From: Glandiceps talaboti
Taxonomy: Eukaryota; Hemichordata; Enteropneusta; Spengelidae
Assembly: GCF_964340395.1 (NCBI RefSeq)
Contig: NC_135570.1
Span: forward strand, 11,706,322-11,770,321
Length of the DNA stretch: 64,000 bases
Direction: 5' to 3'
Position 1 is the stretch's first letter, and the number at the start of each line of letters is the position of its first letter. Shown here one piece after another: positions 1 to 10,416 of this stretch. The notes beneath the pieces were generated by a model. That model did not search any database. It saw nothing but the letters and a program-made list of their open reading frames with translations, and was not told where the DNA came from. A program made the position numbers and the translations under genes.

Positions 1-341
1 TGTATCAACACTTACTCTGTACAGATACAAAACAGTCATCTTGGCTGTATCAACACTTACTCAGTACAGATTGAACTTAGACAAGACAGTGGTCTTGGTT
101 GTATCAACACTTACTCTGTACAGATACAAAACAGTCATCTTGGCTGTATCAACACTTAACCTTGTACAGATTGAACTTGGACAAAACAGTGATCTTTGGT
201 GTATCAACACTTAACCTTGTACAGATTGTACCATGAGAAAACAGTCTTGATTGTATCATAGACCCTCTATGGTTGTATCAACATTTACCCAGTACAGATG
301 GAAACTAGACAAAACAGTGATTTTGGTTGTATCGACACTTA
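1..341 (-). repeat. Minisatellite in ZDHHC6 intron 3, built from splice-donor sequence
   Basis: About seven diverged units of mostly 45 or 52-55 bases (one of 22) begin with TGTATCAACACTTA at 1, 46, 100, 145, 200, 252 and 274. An eighth start at 328 (TGTATCGACACTTACC) runs directly into ZDHHC6 exon 3. Read on the minus strand, the unit contains GTACAG followed by GTAAGTGTTGATACA, which nearly equals the true exon 3 donor. Perfect GTAAGT copies lie at 10-15, 55-60 and 109-114, and weaker versions occur in the other units. The array reaches the window edge, so its full length is unknown. Confidence 0.9.
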
Positions 342-342
342 C

Positions 343-499
343 CCTGTACAACTGATTATAAATTGTGAGTATGAAAATAACTGATCCATGAATACATCCA
401 CAGGGGGCAAAAAATAGGAAGTAAACAAATCGTGTATGGTTGGTATGACCACAGCATGTATTAATCCATGGACAATGATGGTCCATCTTCATGACACAC
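343..499 (-). CDS. ZDHHC6: ZDHHC6-like palmitoyltransferase, coding exon 3 (DHHC active site)
   Basis: This exon completes a codon split with exon 2 (AG+G, Arg111) and then encodes residues 112-163, ending in phase 0. It supplies Cys112, Asp117-His118-His119-Cys120 (the DHHC motif; Cys120 carries the acyl intermediate), Cys126 and Asn131. These complete the spacing C-x2-C-x9-HC-x2-C-x2-C-x4-DHHC-x5-C-x4-N that is diagnostic of the family. Residues of about 135-159 are hydrophobic and form the third membrane segment. The acceptor is TTTACTAG before 499, and the donor is GTAAGT at 342-337. The motif order and sequence best fit ZDHHC6, an endoplasmic-reticulum enzyme in vertebrates. Its remaining C-terminal part, including the SH3-like region known in the family, must lie left of position 1. 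The donor sequence is copied into the adjoining minisatellite. Confidence 0.93.
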
Positions 500-1189
500 C
501 TAGTAAACAAATAAAAATATAAACATCAATAAACAAACAGGAAGTAAACAAATATTGTATGCTTAGTGATAACAGCTTCAAGCAGCTTGATTAAGTCTTG
601 GTCAGCGCAATGATCAGTACTTTTCCCAAGGAAACAGTTTTATAGGTGAGGGTACAGTTCAAAACAAATGTGACCATACTGTTATTTTAACTAACCATTT
701 CCTTCAAGAGATCATTACTGTAACAGAACCTTATGATGCATGAATGCCAGTGTGGCGTACTCACAGAATTTGCCTAAGTGCTTGTGGTCACTGGTGTGCC
801 CTGCAGCAGTGCTAGTGAAAGTGCACTGCAGCAGAAAACACAGCAACCATGACTACCCCCCACACTGCACTGATGGGTCACAAGGTATGTTATTATACAT
901 AAAATAGGTTATCCAAAACCACAAATGTTGTATGTTCTCATGATTTCATGTATGTGGAAGAATTGGAAGAATTGTTTATTTGTTTGAATACTGGTATTCA
1001 ATAATGCACTTCAGTACAAACACCCGTAATGTATAAGTAATCACAGGTTCATACATGTATGTATTTAATAATCTACAGACCTGGGGTAAACTAAAGAATA
1101 TTTGAATAACACAGCAGATGGGGCAGATGATTTTTTGAACTGAACTACTTTGATTGAGTTGTGTAATACAAAGCCAAAGTCTGACTTAC
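500..1189 (-). other. ZDHHC6 intron 2
   Basis: The 690-base intron is bounded by GTAAG at 1189 and an AG acceptor at 501-500 on the minus strand. It is AT-rich and CpG-poor. I see no further feature in it. Confidence 0.85.
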
Positions 1190-1281
1190 CTGCCACACTT
1201 CCTGCAGTGATGAGACCTGGGTGCCTTGTAACCTTCACAGATTTTACAATACTGCAAATATTGACAATCATCCAAGTTGGC
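1190..1281 (-). CDS. ZDHHC6: ZDHHC6-like palmitoyltransferase, coding exon 2 (cysteine-rich domain)
   Basis: The 92-base exon encodes residues 81-110 plus two bases of Arg111. It carries the first half of the zinc-binding cysteine-rich domain: Cys92, Cys95, His105, Cys106 and Cys109, within YCKIC, YKAPRSHHCRKC and neighbouring residues. The acceptor is TTTGTACAG ending at 1282 and the donor is CAG|GTAAG with GT at 1189-1188. Exon 1 ends in phase 0 and exon 3 begins with the single base needed to complete the split codon, so the three exons join without a frame break. The YKAPRSHHCRKC stretch is close to vertebrate ZDHHC6 and is known in the family to hold two structural zinc ions. Confidence 0.93.
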
Positions 1282-1333
1282 CTGTACAAAGAAATCAGCA
1301 CACAACAATTCTATTACTACCTGATATAAGCAA

Positions 1334-1464
1334 GATGAAATCACATCAGTTACAGAAACTCTTCTATTTCTCTGAACACATGAATTCAGGTGAATATGAT
1401 GAAATCACATCAGTTACAGAAACTCTTCTTTTTCTCTCTGAACACATGAATTTAGGTGAATATG
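1334..1464. repeat. Direct 64-base duplication
   Basis: Two adjacent copies begin at 1334 and 1398 (each with GATGAAATCACATCAGTTAC). They differ by a few substitutions and a short insertion in the second copy. The array lies about 50 bases upstream (in transcript terms) of the exon 2 acceptor of ZDHHC6. Confidence 0.85.
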
Positions 1465-2385
1465 ACCTACATGCCTAATTTCTCAAGTACATGTATCATG
1501 TCAGGAGGTACCAAGTCAAGTTGCAACTAAACACGGTTAATGGTAAACATGTTATATTACCAATTGCATGTGGCTGACAGATTGCTCTGCATAAATTATA
1601 ATTTCTTTATGTCTATTTGCTCACATTCTTGCGTAACTGCAAACACTGGCTATTAATACAAGTACATGTCATGTATGTGATGTGATGTAGTGGGAAATTG
1701 TAAATGATGAAAACTTAAAGGTAATTTACATAAAAATATCAGTGTTGCCACCCCCCCCCCACCCTCTCCCATCCTGATGCTAAGGATTGTCAACATATGT
1801 TTCAAATCAACATGTCTATATTCCTCAAATTTTCATTCCATGTTGATCAAAGATATTATCATTTTAAATTTGACACAATTATCGCTGTCATTCAAAATGT
1901 TCAATGAATACATGAACTAACATTGATATATCCAGCTGCAAGGCCATGGTACACTTTACTATTTACTTTGCTAGGTGCAACTGACTAATGAGTTCAATAA
2001 TTATCGAATATGTTAGTTATTATCTGACATTACACTTAATAAAATCCATACTACACCCAGGTAGATAAGTGTTCAAATTGAAACCAATTCACCATGAACA
2101 GAATGTTGCCTGGCTCGATAAAAATCTTACTAACATCAATACATTTCACCATCTGGTTCAATAGAAATTTTGCTTTATGGTCGAAGGTTTCAAAAACACT
2201 GAAAGTACAGGTAGTACACCACACACAATGCAATACTCTCCTAATCTTGAATTTTTATGATTATGGTTTTCAAAAAAGAATCATTGCATTGTTCACATGC
2301 TGCATTTGTATTCAATGCTACTCTGAAGGATGGGGGGGGGGGGGGGGGTGTGTGTTGATATCCAAACTGATTACACACTTGCCAT

Positions 2386-2503
2386 ACTATAGGTAGACTG
2401 TAAGATACGTCGTGACGTTTCGCCCTCACCGGACTTCTCTCACAGGGGTTGGCCGATGGTTGAGGGCGTCCCGTCACGGCGTACCTTACAGACTATACTA
2501 TAG
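2386..2503. repeat. GC-rich fold-back sequence (possible small palindromic element)
   Basis: The left arm, starting ACTATAGGTAGACTGTAAG and ending in CGCCCTCA, pairs imperfectly with the right arm, which starts TGAGGGCG and ends CTTACAGACTATACTATAG. The arms are about 42 bases with a loop of about 30. It is much richer in CpG than the surrounding intron, which suggests a recent arrival or protection from methylation. No target duplication is obvious. Confidence 0.75.
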
Positions 2504-2715
2504 GATACACTTGTCTTTTAAGGCTGCGAATGTGTTTTGGGATTCAGGGAAGTACATGTATGCACCTGGGAACATTTTGGACCCAAAATATTGAGAAGAC
2601 AGTATAGTCAGTGGTCCCCATCTTACACCAACATGCTGACAAATACACCCATACCAAATCAGGTAGGGAGTCTATCCCTATGTTCCTATCTCTAACTAAG
2701 GGGGTAACCAACTTG

Positions 2716-3162
2716 TAGACTTGAACAACTATCACTACTACTAGTACTACACTATTCTGCTATCCTAACTGATGTTTTCATTTTGGAATTTTCGCTATCG
2801 TTCGAACTTCAATGCTACGCTGACTCCTATCTCCACCTGGTATTCACCCATGCCAAGCCATACACAACATGTGTAAGACATTAGTGTAAATTTGAATAGA
2901 ATACAACATACATAATGATCTGAGTGAGGTTGAAGGGTCACATTTCCATGACGGCACCTGAATTGTGGTTTCATTATGTGACCTGATGGCACGACTTAAA
3001 TATATCTTATGTATTTGACCAATCATGCTTTATACAGGAATGCCATTTGAGACCAGCAGGAGATAGGAGTCAGAGTAGACTTGGGAAGATAGTGAAAATT
3101 AAAAAAATCAAAATGTCAGTTAGGGAATAGTGTACACCTTAGCGATAGTTGTTCAAGTCTAA
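2716..3162. mobile_element. Miniature inverted-repeat element, family C
   Basis: The ends are long imperfect inverted repeats of about 115 bases. The left end reads TAGACTTGAACAACTATC and continues through CTAACTGATG to GACTCCTATCTCC. The right end, reversed, reads TAGACTTGAACAACTATC and continues through CTAACTGACATTTTGA to GACTCCTATCTCC. The interior has no coding capacity. A solo end of the same family lies at about 8345-8450, so this is a repeated family and not a local hairpin. It is non-autonomous; the superfamily is unknown. Confidence 0.8.
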
Positions 3163-3541
3163 AGGTAGGCTACTATGGCAGTAGATGACCAAAATCCTAA
3201 CCCTATCTTCCATCCAAGTGTGAATGAAAGTACAGTCTCTACTTTAAACCAAAGAACTAAGATGTTAGTAGAAGGATTTCTATACCTCTATGGGTAGATA
3301 TTCTTGCCAAGGCTAGTATGTGACAAGCAGTGATTTCTTTTATGGGTAGACAAAAATTGAATTTTAGAAATAAGGTGGTCTCTTTTTTACCTTCTTCTAT
3401 ATCAAGTCAAGCTGCAAGTCCACATTGCTATCACTACATAAATTCAATGGGAATCAGATTTGACATCATTTGCATAGTCTGGAATCCATGCCTGCCTAGT
3501 CCACAGGCATGAATGGGACATTACTAGTCACTGTAACTTGT

Positions 3542-3705
3542 AAGCTAATATTCTATTCAAGGATGGGTCATAATACAAAATAATAGCATTATTTAGGTAT
3601 TTACGAATATTAAAAAAATGACAGAATATTTTTTAAATATTTGTAAATATCTAATAACACTATTATTTTGTATTTATGACCATCCTTGACAAAAATATTA
3701 GCTCA
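3542..3705. mobile_element. Palindromic miniature element, family D
   Basis: Nearly the whole 164 bases is one inverted repeat. The left arm AGCTAATATTCTATTCAAGG continues through CATAATACAAAATAATAG. The right arm, reversed, reads AGCTAATATTTTTGTCAAGG and continues through CATAAATACAAAATAATAG. No second copy is seen in the window, so mobility is inferred from structure only. Confidence 0.65.
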
Positions 3706-4018
3706 TACTATGACTGTGATATTAGTATATTGACCCAATATGGATTCTGGGGTATGCAATGTTCATCCATACATTTGTATCATCAGGGGGAAATGAGCCC
3801 TTCAAATGAATGACTTAAAAAAAGTCTTATTGAGTAAAAATGACTGTAGCAATAATTGTAGCGTTATTTTATGTTTCGGAGGTGTTTTATCATTTCAGGG
3901 ATTCCATTCAAAAACGACCTTTGGGTGCAATCCCTGGTCAAATTCAAAGCTCAGAGGAAAATAATATTAACGCTACAATCATGGCAGTCATGAGTTAGAG
4001 AGAGAAATGTGTACTTAC

Positions 4019-4258
4019 TGGTTTCCATCCCTTCTCTACAAATCCCGGGCCAAGGAACGCCGCTTTAAAGAAATTGTACAGAATAAGATAGAGCCATGTA
4101 AAGATGGATATAAAATGTACGATGCTACCAATATCGTCAATGGCTACAGGCCACCATACTAACGTGCATAGCATGGCCCATCCTGTGACGAATATTATGA
4201 TAAATAATGCCAGTAATGGTCCCCAATGCAGAAGTTGTTTCAGCTTTGATAGCTGCAT
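4019..4258 (-). CDS. ZDHHC6: ZDHHC6-like palmitoyltransferase, first coding exon
   Basis: Protein S-acyltransferase, which attaches palmitate to cysteines of client proteins. The vertebrate ZDHHC6 works in the endoplasmic reticulum. This exon encodes residues 1-80 and ends in phase 0 at CCA|GTAAGT. The ATG at 4258 follows an in-frame TGA 30 bases upstream and has A at -3, so it is the natural start. Visible features are a short cytosolic N-terminus, membrane segment 1 (about residues 14-36), membrane segment 2 (about 46-64) and the family motif LGPGFV just before GWKP. The gene continues through exon 2 (1190-1281) and exon 3 (343-499). The N-terminus is about eight residues shorter than in vertebrates. 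The assignment to ZDHHC6 over other DHHC enzymes rests on the HWGP, LGPGF, GWKP and RCVMKMDHHCPWIN stretches. Confidence 0.92.
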
Positions 4259-4620
4259 TTTCGAATAAATACGATCCCGGAGCGCTCAACAAACACAAAG
4301 CATGTGTTAGCTTTGGAACAGTCAGACCCCTACTCTCTGGAATACCGGTATACCCGACGCAACCTGGAAAACACCTTGAAATTACACAATTTCACGACCA
4401 GGCAGGATTCTCAACGGTCAGCTACGATGACCGATGTCGCCCTCGAAGTCCAAATGCTTTGGTGGTTGTGCGTGCAAGTTCCCGTCACGGTCTGGTCGTC
4501 GCGGCTGTGTTTAGTCAGTGTTTGCGTCGGATTACGACTGTTAGAAGCATATAATGCACGTAACCGAAGACAAGCTGAGTTTGATGGACTGATAAAGTCC
4601 TAAACTGTTAATTATTTGGT
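4259..4620 (-). promoter_or_regulatory. Probable ZDHHC6 promoter and 5' untranslated region
   Basis: The 360 bases upstream of the ZDHHC6 start are visibly richer in CpG than the gene body, as expected of an unmethylated invertebrate promoter. I see no TATA box or other decisive element. An open plus-strand frame of 99 codons starting with GTG at 4304 is probably chance. Confidence 0.45.
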
Positions 4621-6132
4621 TACTTCGCCATTCTTTCGAACCTCTTTGCCTCTTGCCAGGATAACGGAAGTGTTATATTCATTTGTTCACTGCTTCTATT
4701 CTCCAACGTTGGGGGTCGAAAAATATTAAACGTGATATGTGAAATGTCACATTGCGCTCATTGAGCTGTGTACAATTTAATTTCAATATTTTAGTATTCA
4801 TGGTAAAATCACGTATTATATAATGGAAATATTTTTAGAAATAGAAAAAGAATCTTATATTTTGGAGAGACTAAAAATACAATAGGCCTGTTTAACCTTT
4901 TAAAAGACAGACTGAATGAAAGAGATAGTTATATATAACCGGTTTATCCGGATGATAATAATAATAATAATATACTATGGCATGACGATGGCATTACCAA
5001 TACGAAACTATCTCTTTAAACTGCTTCACTTGGTAAATAAAGGTACGAACAAAATGACACAGTGAAGATCAAAATACATTTTTTGGAATTAACGTTGATG
5101 TAGATCAAGTACCACTGAACGACACCTCTGGATTATATGTCCATATAGTGATGACCGAGGGTTCCGTTGAGTCAGCAAACATCGTTGCTATGGCAGCATT
5201 GTCAATGTCATCCCAAATGTTCTGAAACCAATGACAATATAACAGGTGGTAGATTAAATAAGTATTACATGTTTGGTCTAAAGTGTCTACTGTAATATTG
5301 ATCGTACATCATAGGACTCCAAACAGCAAAACAGAACAATACAGAATGATGTGATAGGTAAACAAGATAAAAGGTGGAACTGCTTAGAGGTGTTCAAGGA
5401 AAAACTGAGGACTGAAATCGACTGATATTGTCGATTCTATCACCTTCATGAATATAAAAAGTACACTGTATCAAAGAAATACACAAATAGATCTTGTTTT
5501 TAAATGTAATCTCATATAATCTGTTTATTACTGAAACCACAGTGCCATAAAGTTGTATGTAAATCAGTGAGTGTTTACTTTGTATGCAAATTAGTTGGTA
5601 GTGAATTATCATGTTATAGTACTTCTGCCAGATGGCCAAACCGGTAACACCTGTCGGAACCCCGAGTTTTGCACACTGTGTCGTGACAGGTGGCCATGAA
5701 TTGCTACTAACAGGCAGGATTTTGGCACGTCCACCTGAGCTCGTGATAATATTTACAGTCACAGTGCACAGTAACGTGACAAACTTAAGCTTAGTGGTTT
5801 TGTGGAGTGACCCAACTGAAGTGGAATTGTTCAAGTGGAAAATAACATGTTTTCGTTGTGTTTATCGCTATCATCTTCAAAGGTGCTGAACTAGTACTAG
5901 TAGAGTGAACTGTGTGCACTCTTAGACAATATCAACTTTGAACTTAGACAGAAAATACTCGGACTTGGCACGGTTTTACCAGTAACCGGTTGATCGCCAT
6001 GATAGTTAATAGGTCAACAACCGTAAGTCAAACAAGTTTATATCAATATATGCATCAAATTAGTAGTGAATTGTCGATACTTTGAGTTGAATACTCAGAG
6101 TTTAATAGACTAAAATATATACATTAAGTCAC

Positions 6133-6189
<57 letters not shown>

Positions 6190-6809
6190 TTGTCAAATGG
6201 TTTCATCTGACATTTTAATATTTCATCTAATATTATTTGAGGTACACCATTACTTGTTACTCATATGAAAATAATACACCGTCATTCCATCAGCTTTGAG
6301 ATCTTCAAACCTGTTGCTGAAGCTCAAAGTACAGTCAGTGAATATCGTTTTCAGAAGTGCATGTATTCAACAATATGTTTGATATTTGTACGTTTTACAA
6401 CTCCACCAGTTTAAACTACAGTATTCTAGATTGAGGGTGGGCAAGGGGTCCCCCATTTTACAGAAAAAATAAGTGTTCAATAACAAATGGCGAATATAGA
6501 ATTTCAATTTTTGCATGTACGATGAAAAAAACACCATTTATTGATGGTGAACTTATGAGCAGTCATCGTCTCCTTACATTTTGACAAACTGTTTCGAATG
6601 ATTGTCTGTTGAACATGATATGTTTTTAGAGATATAGGCTATTCTAAAAGCAGGAGGCAATTCAACAATACAATTATTAAAGCGGGAACTACAACAACGA
6701 GGAAGGGGAGCGACCGAGTGGGTGTGTCCCCCCCCCTCCCGCCGTTGAAACCATAGGTTGTAAAACCATCATACTCTGATAGATACTAGTAATTAAATAA
6801 ATGCGTGAC
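4621..6809. other. Intergenic, simple repeat at 6134-6186
   Basis: No convincing gene is seen. It contains a short AAT-type run at about 4955-4972 and a (GT)n tract at 6134-6186, plus a C-rich run at about 6729-6738. CpG frequency rises towards the right end. Confidence 0.5.
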
Positions 6810-7053
6810 ATAACCGCGGGCGGCGCTGTTCAACATCCGGGTATTTATTCTGGACTGTGTTTGTCGTCAAGCTGCAGCAGACGTCCGTGATATTTTTTGT
6901 ATAATAATGAAGAAAAAACTTTTATTTCAAACTTTTGAATTATATTAACCGACACCACAAGGACGAAGTAGGACACAAACTAGAACTGTCTCAAAGTCAG
7001 CACTGTAAGCTTACTCGGTGGAAAGAATAATTTCAAAACAAGTGAAGGCTGAG
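6810..7053 (+). other. Candidate promoter and first non-coding exon
   Basis: A CpG-rich stretch (CCGCGGGCGGCGC near 6815) leads to GGCTGAG|GTGAGT with a strong donor at 7054. There is no long reading frame. It could be the 5' untranslated first exon of the large gene whose coding exon starts at 25650, because other exon-like segments on the same strand lie between them. The link is inferred from splice sites and CpG pattern alone. Confidence 0.3.
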
Positions 7054-7454
7054 GTGAGTTCACAATTTGTTCGATTCTGTCGTCTGCAAGTACTGCAACC
7101 TCGAGCGCGTGACGCCGGATAGCGCGATATTACTACATGGTCGATGATATAAATAAATAGTCATCCAACTGCAAACCCACTTGCAGTCCGTGTACTAGTC
7201 TATTTAGACGCAGATTGTATTTTGTCGTATTCCTTAAAAAAATCTTCTGGAATATGTTTTATTCATATAAGCTTATATTAGTTGCGTGCAAATACATAAC
7301 CTATAACATACATTCAAATAGTCCGTAGTCAGCATGCACAATGCCCATACTGAGAACGCGCGCTACTCACTCATGATCACTGAGGATTCGAACACATAAA
7401 GTATAATCTAGCGTCGTCTGACTGACTTCATGGAACGTCCACACGATGTTATGT

Positions 7455-7955
7455 TTAAACGATCGCATTCTCTTCTTGTTTATCCAAAAACTGCAAATCT
7501 ACACATTTTGAGGTTGAGAGTTTTAGTCTCCATGTTGAAAAGTAGTTGCATATAATATTAAGCATTTTCTGACATGTAGAACGAGTTGGTGCTAATATTA
7601 AAATGTCATCAGTAGGCCAACCAAGAAACAAAAACAGCGAACCATTTAACATCCGACACCACTGTTCTCGAGTTCAACGAAGAGGTCGTTTGCATAAATT
7701 AGGAAAAGAGATGACATTATTGTCCATAGAACATATTTTGTAAGATCCTCCAAAGTGTTTAATTTACGCCCATGGTGTACAATTTGTGAAATAGACCATT
7801 TAATTCTACCATAAAGAATCAAAAGCTTTGTGAATGTCTAGGCTACACATAAATACTTTGCTTCGCCTTTCAAGGTGATGAAGTATCGTTTCTAGAATAC
7901 AGAATGTTGTAGTAACCTCACTCTGAGCAGGTTGATAACCAGCTGGTGGTGAGGG

Positions 7956-8023
<68 letters not shown>

Positions 8024-8135
8024 ATATTTTCTTGTCGAGGAGCCATGGTTGTAGGCGATGAGAAATACACAGTTCAAAGAATATTTGCAAAGTCGGTAGC
8101 AATTATGTAATTCCCTTGTAGTTTGCAGGATCAAA
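7455..8135 (-). pseudogene. Decayed LINE reverse transcriptase fragment
   Basis: Conceptual translation on the minus strand gives the ordered landmarks of a non-LTR retrotransposon reverse transcriptase. From 8135 downwards there is DPANYKGIT and RLQPWL; then, after a microsatellite, TTTFCILETILHHLERRSK and SLDIHKAFDSL (catalytic Asp block A); and at 7455-7652 a block containing DDILILAPTRS and FSTWRLKLSTSK (block C, with Tyr-Ala of YADD replaced by Pro-Thr). Stop codons and frame changes break it (for example after NYKGIT and within the block-A region), so it is dead. Endonuclease and tail regions were not found. The exact clade is uncertain. Confidence 0.8.
7955..8023. repeat. (GTT)23 microsatellite inside the LINE fragment
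   Basis: An uninterrupted trinucleotide run lies between the NYKGIT/RLQPWL block and the block-A part of the dead reverse transcriptase. It replaces or interrupts the coding stretch there. Confidence 0.95.
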
Positions 8136-8138
8136 ATG

Positions 8139-8340
8139 GTTCGATCCTAGAATTCGTGCAACCATAGAATAAAAAAACCTATTAAATGTATTTCGTGAAA
8201 GCTCACCCGACCATCGCCCGATGCTAATGTTTTTCGTGCAACCATAGAATGTAAAAAATGTACTAAATGCATCATGTATTTCGTGCCAGCTCCCCAGACC
8301 ATATCTCGATCCTAGAATGTATTTTCGTACAGCCATATAA
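8139..8340. repeat. Short tandem repeat of about 70-95 bases
   Basis: The elements CGATCCTAGAAT, TTCGTGCAACCATAGAAT, ATTAAATG or ACTAAATGCAT, and TATTTCGTG recur about two and a half times with drift. No function is apparent. Confidence 0.65.
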
Positions 8341-8344
8341 TTAT

Positions 8345-8450
8345 ACCTGTAGACTTGAGAACGGCTATCACTACACTATTCCGCTGTGCTAACTGACATT
8401 TTGAATTTTTGACTTCGCCATCCGTTCGGATCGCAAATACGCATATGTCG
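8345..8450. mobile_element. Solo end of miniature element family C
   Basis: TAGACTTGAGAACGGCTATC and then CTAACTGACATTTTGAATTT match the terminal repeats of the element at 2716-3162. The opposite end is not evident nearby, so this is a truncated or solo copy. Confidence 0.65.
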
Positions 8451-9199
8451 ACATGCCACTTATTGCCAGATTTAGGATTTCAACATCGCGCCTGAGCGCG
8501 ACTTGTTCTTTGCTGGCCATGGAGACAGTCCAACCCAGAAGAACAGTGTTATATGGGAACAATCCGAGTTCACAGCACCAGACGATTTCTTATCGACTCA
8601 ACCCACTCTGTAGACGCGCTTTGTATCTGATGGCTCCGGTACTGAGAAGGGCTTTGAAATTATTGTAGAAGAACATACGGTAAAACTCTTTTTAAAAATT
8701 CATAACTTCGGATGGTGCTGTGCAATATTTTACCCATAACTCTTTCTGATTTGTCCTGTCAGACATCATCTCCCGGGAGTCAGACAACTCTCACCTGTGT
8801 ACAAAACTATTTTTGACATTTGCGAAAAATAGAATTGCCACTGACGATTTTCTGAATACCCATTTACATTGATAGTGATTTATAGAAGGAGATAGGTATT
8901 TTAGGAATTAGTCAACATATTTTATTGAAAGACATAATTAAATTATTTTATAAAGTGAGGAACCTCCAAACATACAAGCAGAAAGAGTTGTGAATAAGAT
9001 ATTGTACAGAGTGGTGTAGTATTGCGTGTTTAGGCATAGACAAGAGACAGGAGACACAGGGGCAAATATTCCCTATACTAAGGTGCGATATCAATAGCTC
9101 AATGTAGGATAAAAAACTAAATGGAAAAATGTTCGTTTAGTATATACATGGCACCAAAATAAAGTAACGTGTCATCAAAAGAACTATATGTTTTTTCCT
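8451..9199. other. Unannotated spacer
   Basis: AT-rich sequence; I see no gene or clear repeat here. Confidence 0.4.
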
Positions 9200-9391
9200 C
9201 ACTACATACTGGTTTTGTATTCATAGCACTACATACTACTACATACTGGTTTTATATTCATAGCACTACATACTACTACATACTGGTTTTGTATTCATAC
9301 TACTACATACTACTACATACTGGTGTTGTATTAATAGCACTACATACTACTACATACTGGTGTTGTATTAATAGCACTACATACTACTACA
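9200..9391. repeat. 37-base minisatellite
   Basis: About five units carry ACTGGTGTTGTATTAATAGC followed by ACTACATACTACTACAT, with early units reading TTTTGTATTCATAGC. The open frame across it is a by-product of the repetition. Confidence 0.9.
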
Positions 9392-9900
9392 TACTAATTT
9401 GAAATTGACGGTTTGGTCTAAAACAATTGTCAATTTGGCTAATCTAGTTAAGGGGAAGGGAAGTCTGAGAGCTAACTAAAAGAATTTAGGTTTTTTTCCT
9501 CTTGAACCATTAATCTCGTCTCTAATGTTAGCTATGCGATTTTGCTTTAGATTTTGATATATAAATGGTTAATGATTCAGTTACAGTTTCATAATAACTG
9601 ATATACTGGTTCAAGTCAAAAGGGGTTAAATGTTTATTACAGGATACTACTATACTACAGATACATAATTATCTGAGCCGTTTCCTGTCTCTTCCTATAC
9701 ATATGCTTATATCACATTCAAATTTCGTATGGGTTTGCCTAAATCTTCACTAAAATGAAAAACTGATGAACTGCAGTCTTTAATTGATTTTGTTTCTCAT
9801 TTCTAGTTAAAGTATACATTTACAAAGTGTTATTTTTACTCATTTAAGATTTTGATTTTGCGAATTTTATTTAACATTCACGGATTATTCTAATCAACAG

Positions 9901-9986
9901 GGAAAGGATATTGTTGTGGACAATGTAATTGGTACAATTACAACTTCTTGGTGACTGGTGTCTGGATTATATTGAACAATGTGGAG
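9901..9986 (+). other. Candidate non-coding exon
   Basis: An 86-base segment is bounded by ATTCTAATCAACAG ending at 9900 and GGAG|GTAAGG with GT at 9987. Stops occur in every frame tested, so it would be untranslated. With the donor at 7053 and the exon-like stretch at 14979-15129, it may belong to the long 5' untranslated region of the gene coding at 25650. Confidence 0.3.
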
Positions 9987-10230
9987 GTAAGGACGATTTA
10001 TGGATAACACTATAGAATTAAAAGTAATTTAAGTTTTCTTTCTGACTCCGACTCCGTAATCTCAGCAGCCCCTGTGGACGAACCATCGCAAAGTAACAAT
10101 CAGCTGAACAAACTTTCATGAGATTTTGGTTGTTCTTGGCTTTCTCTTACGAGTAAGTTAAGTTATGATTTTTTTTCTGACCTGGCCATAGAGGGCGTGA
10201 TTAACAGAAACCTTGGTCAGGTTCCCTAAA

Positions 10231-10360
10231 CATACATACATACATACATACATACATACATACATACATACATACATACATACATACATACATACATACA
10301 TACATACATACATACATACATACATACATACATACATACATACATTCAAACACGCACACG

Positions 10361-10415
<55 letters not shown>

Positions 10416-10416
10416 G
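10231..10416. repeat. Compound microsatellite (CATA)n then (CA)n
   Basis: CATA repeats run from 10231 to about 10345, then a short CG/CA transition, then CA repeats to about 10413. Confidence 0.95.

Larger units (their letters stand above)
1282..4018 (-). other. ZDHHC6 intron 1, host of several small repeat elements
   Basis: The 2.7-kb intron runs from the donor GTAAGT (4018-4013, minus strand) to the acceptor next to 1281. It contains a 64-base direct duplication, a G homopolymer at about 2332-2348, a GC-rich fold-back sequence and two miniature inverted-repeat elements, listed separately. Between these I see no exon. Confidence 0.8.

Noticed and set aside
4304-4603. 99-codon plus-strand frame opposite the ZDHHC6 promoter
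   Set aside because: It begins with GTG, has no recognisable domain and lies in CpG-rich promoter sequence where stop codons are rarer.
4259-7053. A head-to-head VTI1A neighbour, as next to ZDHHC6 in vertebrates
   Set aside because: No VTI1A-like sequence is visible in the frames to the right of ZDHHC6, so the vertebrate arrangement is not supported here.
8130-8150. tRNA gene suggested by a GGTTCGATCC B-box-like string
   Set aside because: No A box, acceptor stem or cloverleaf could be arranged around it; the string lies in a tandem repeat beside the dead LINE.
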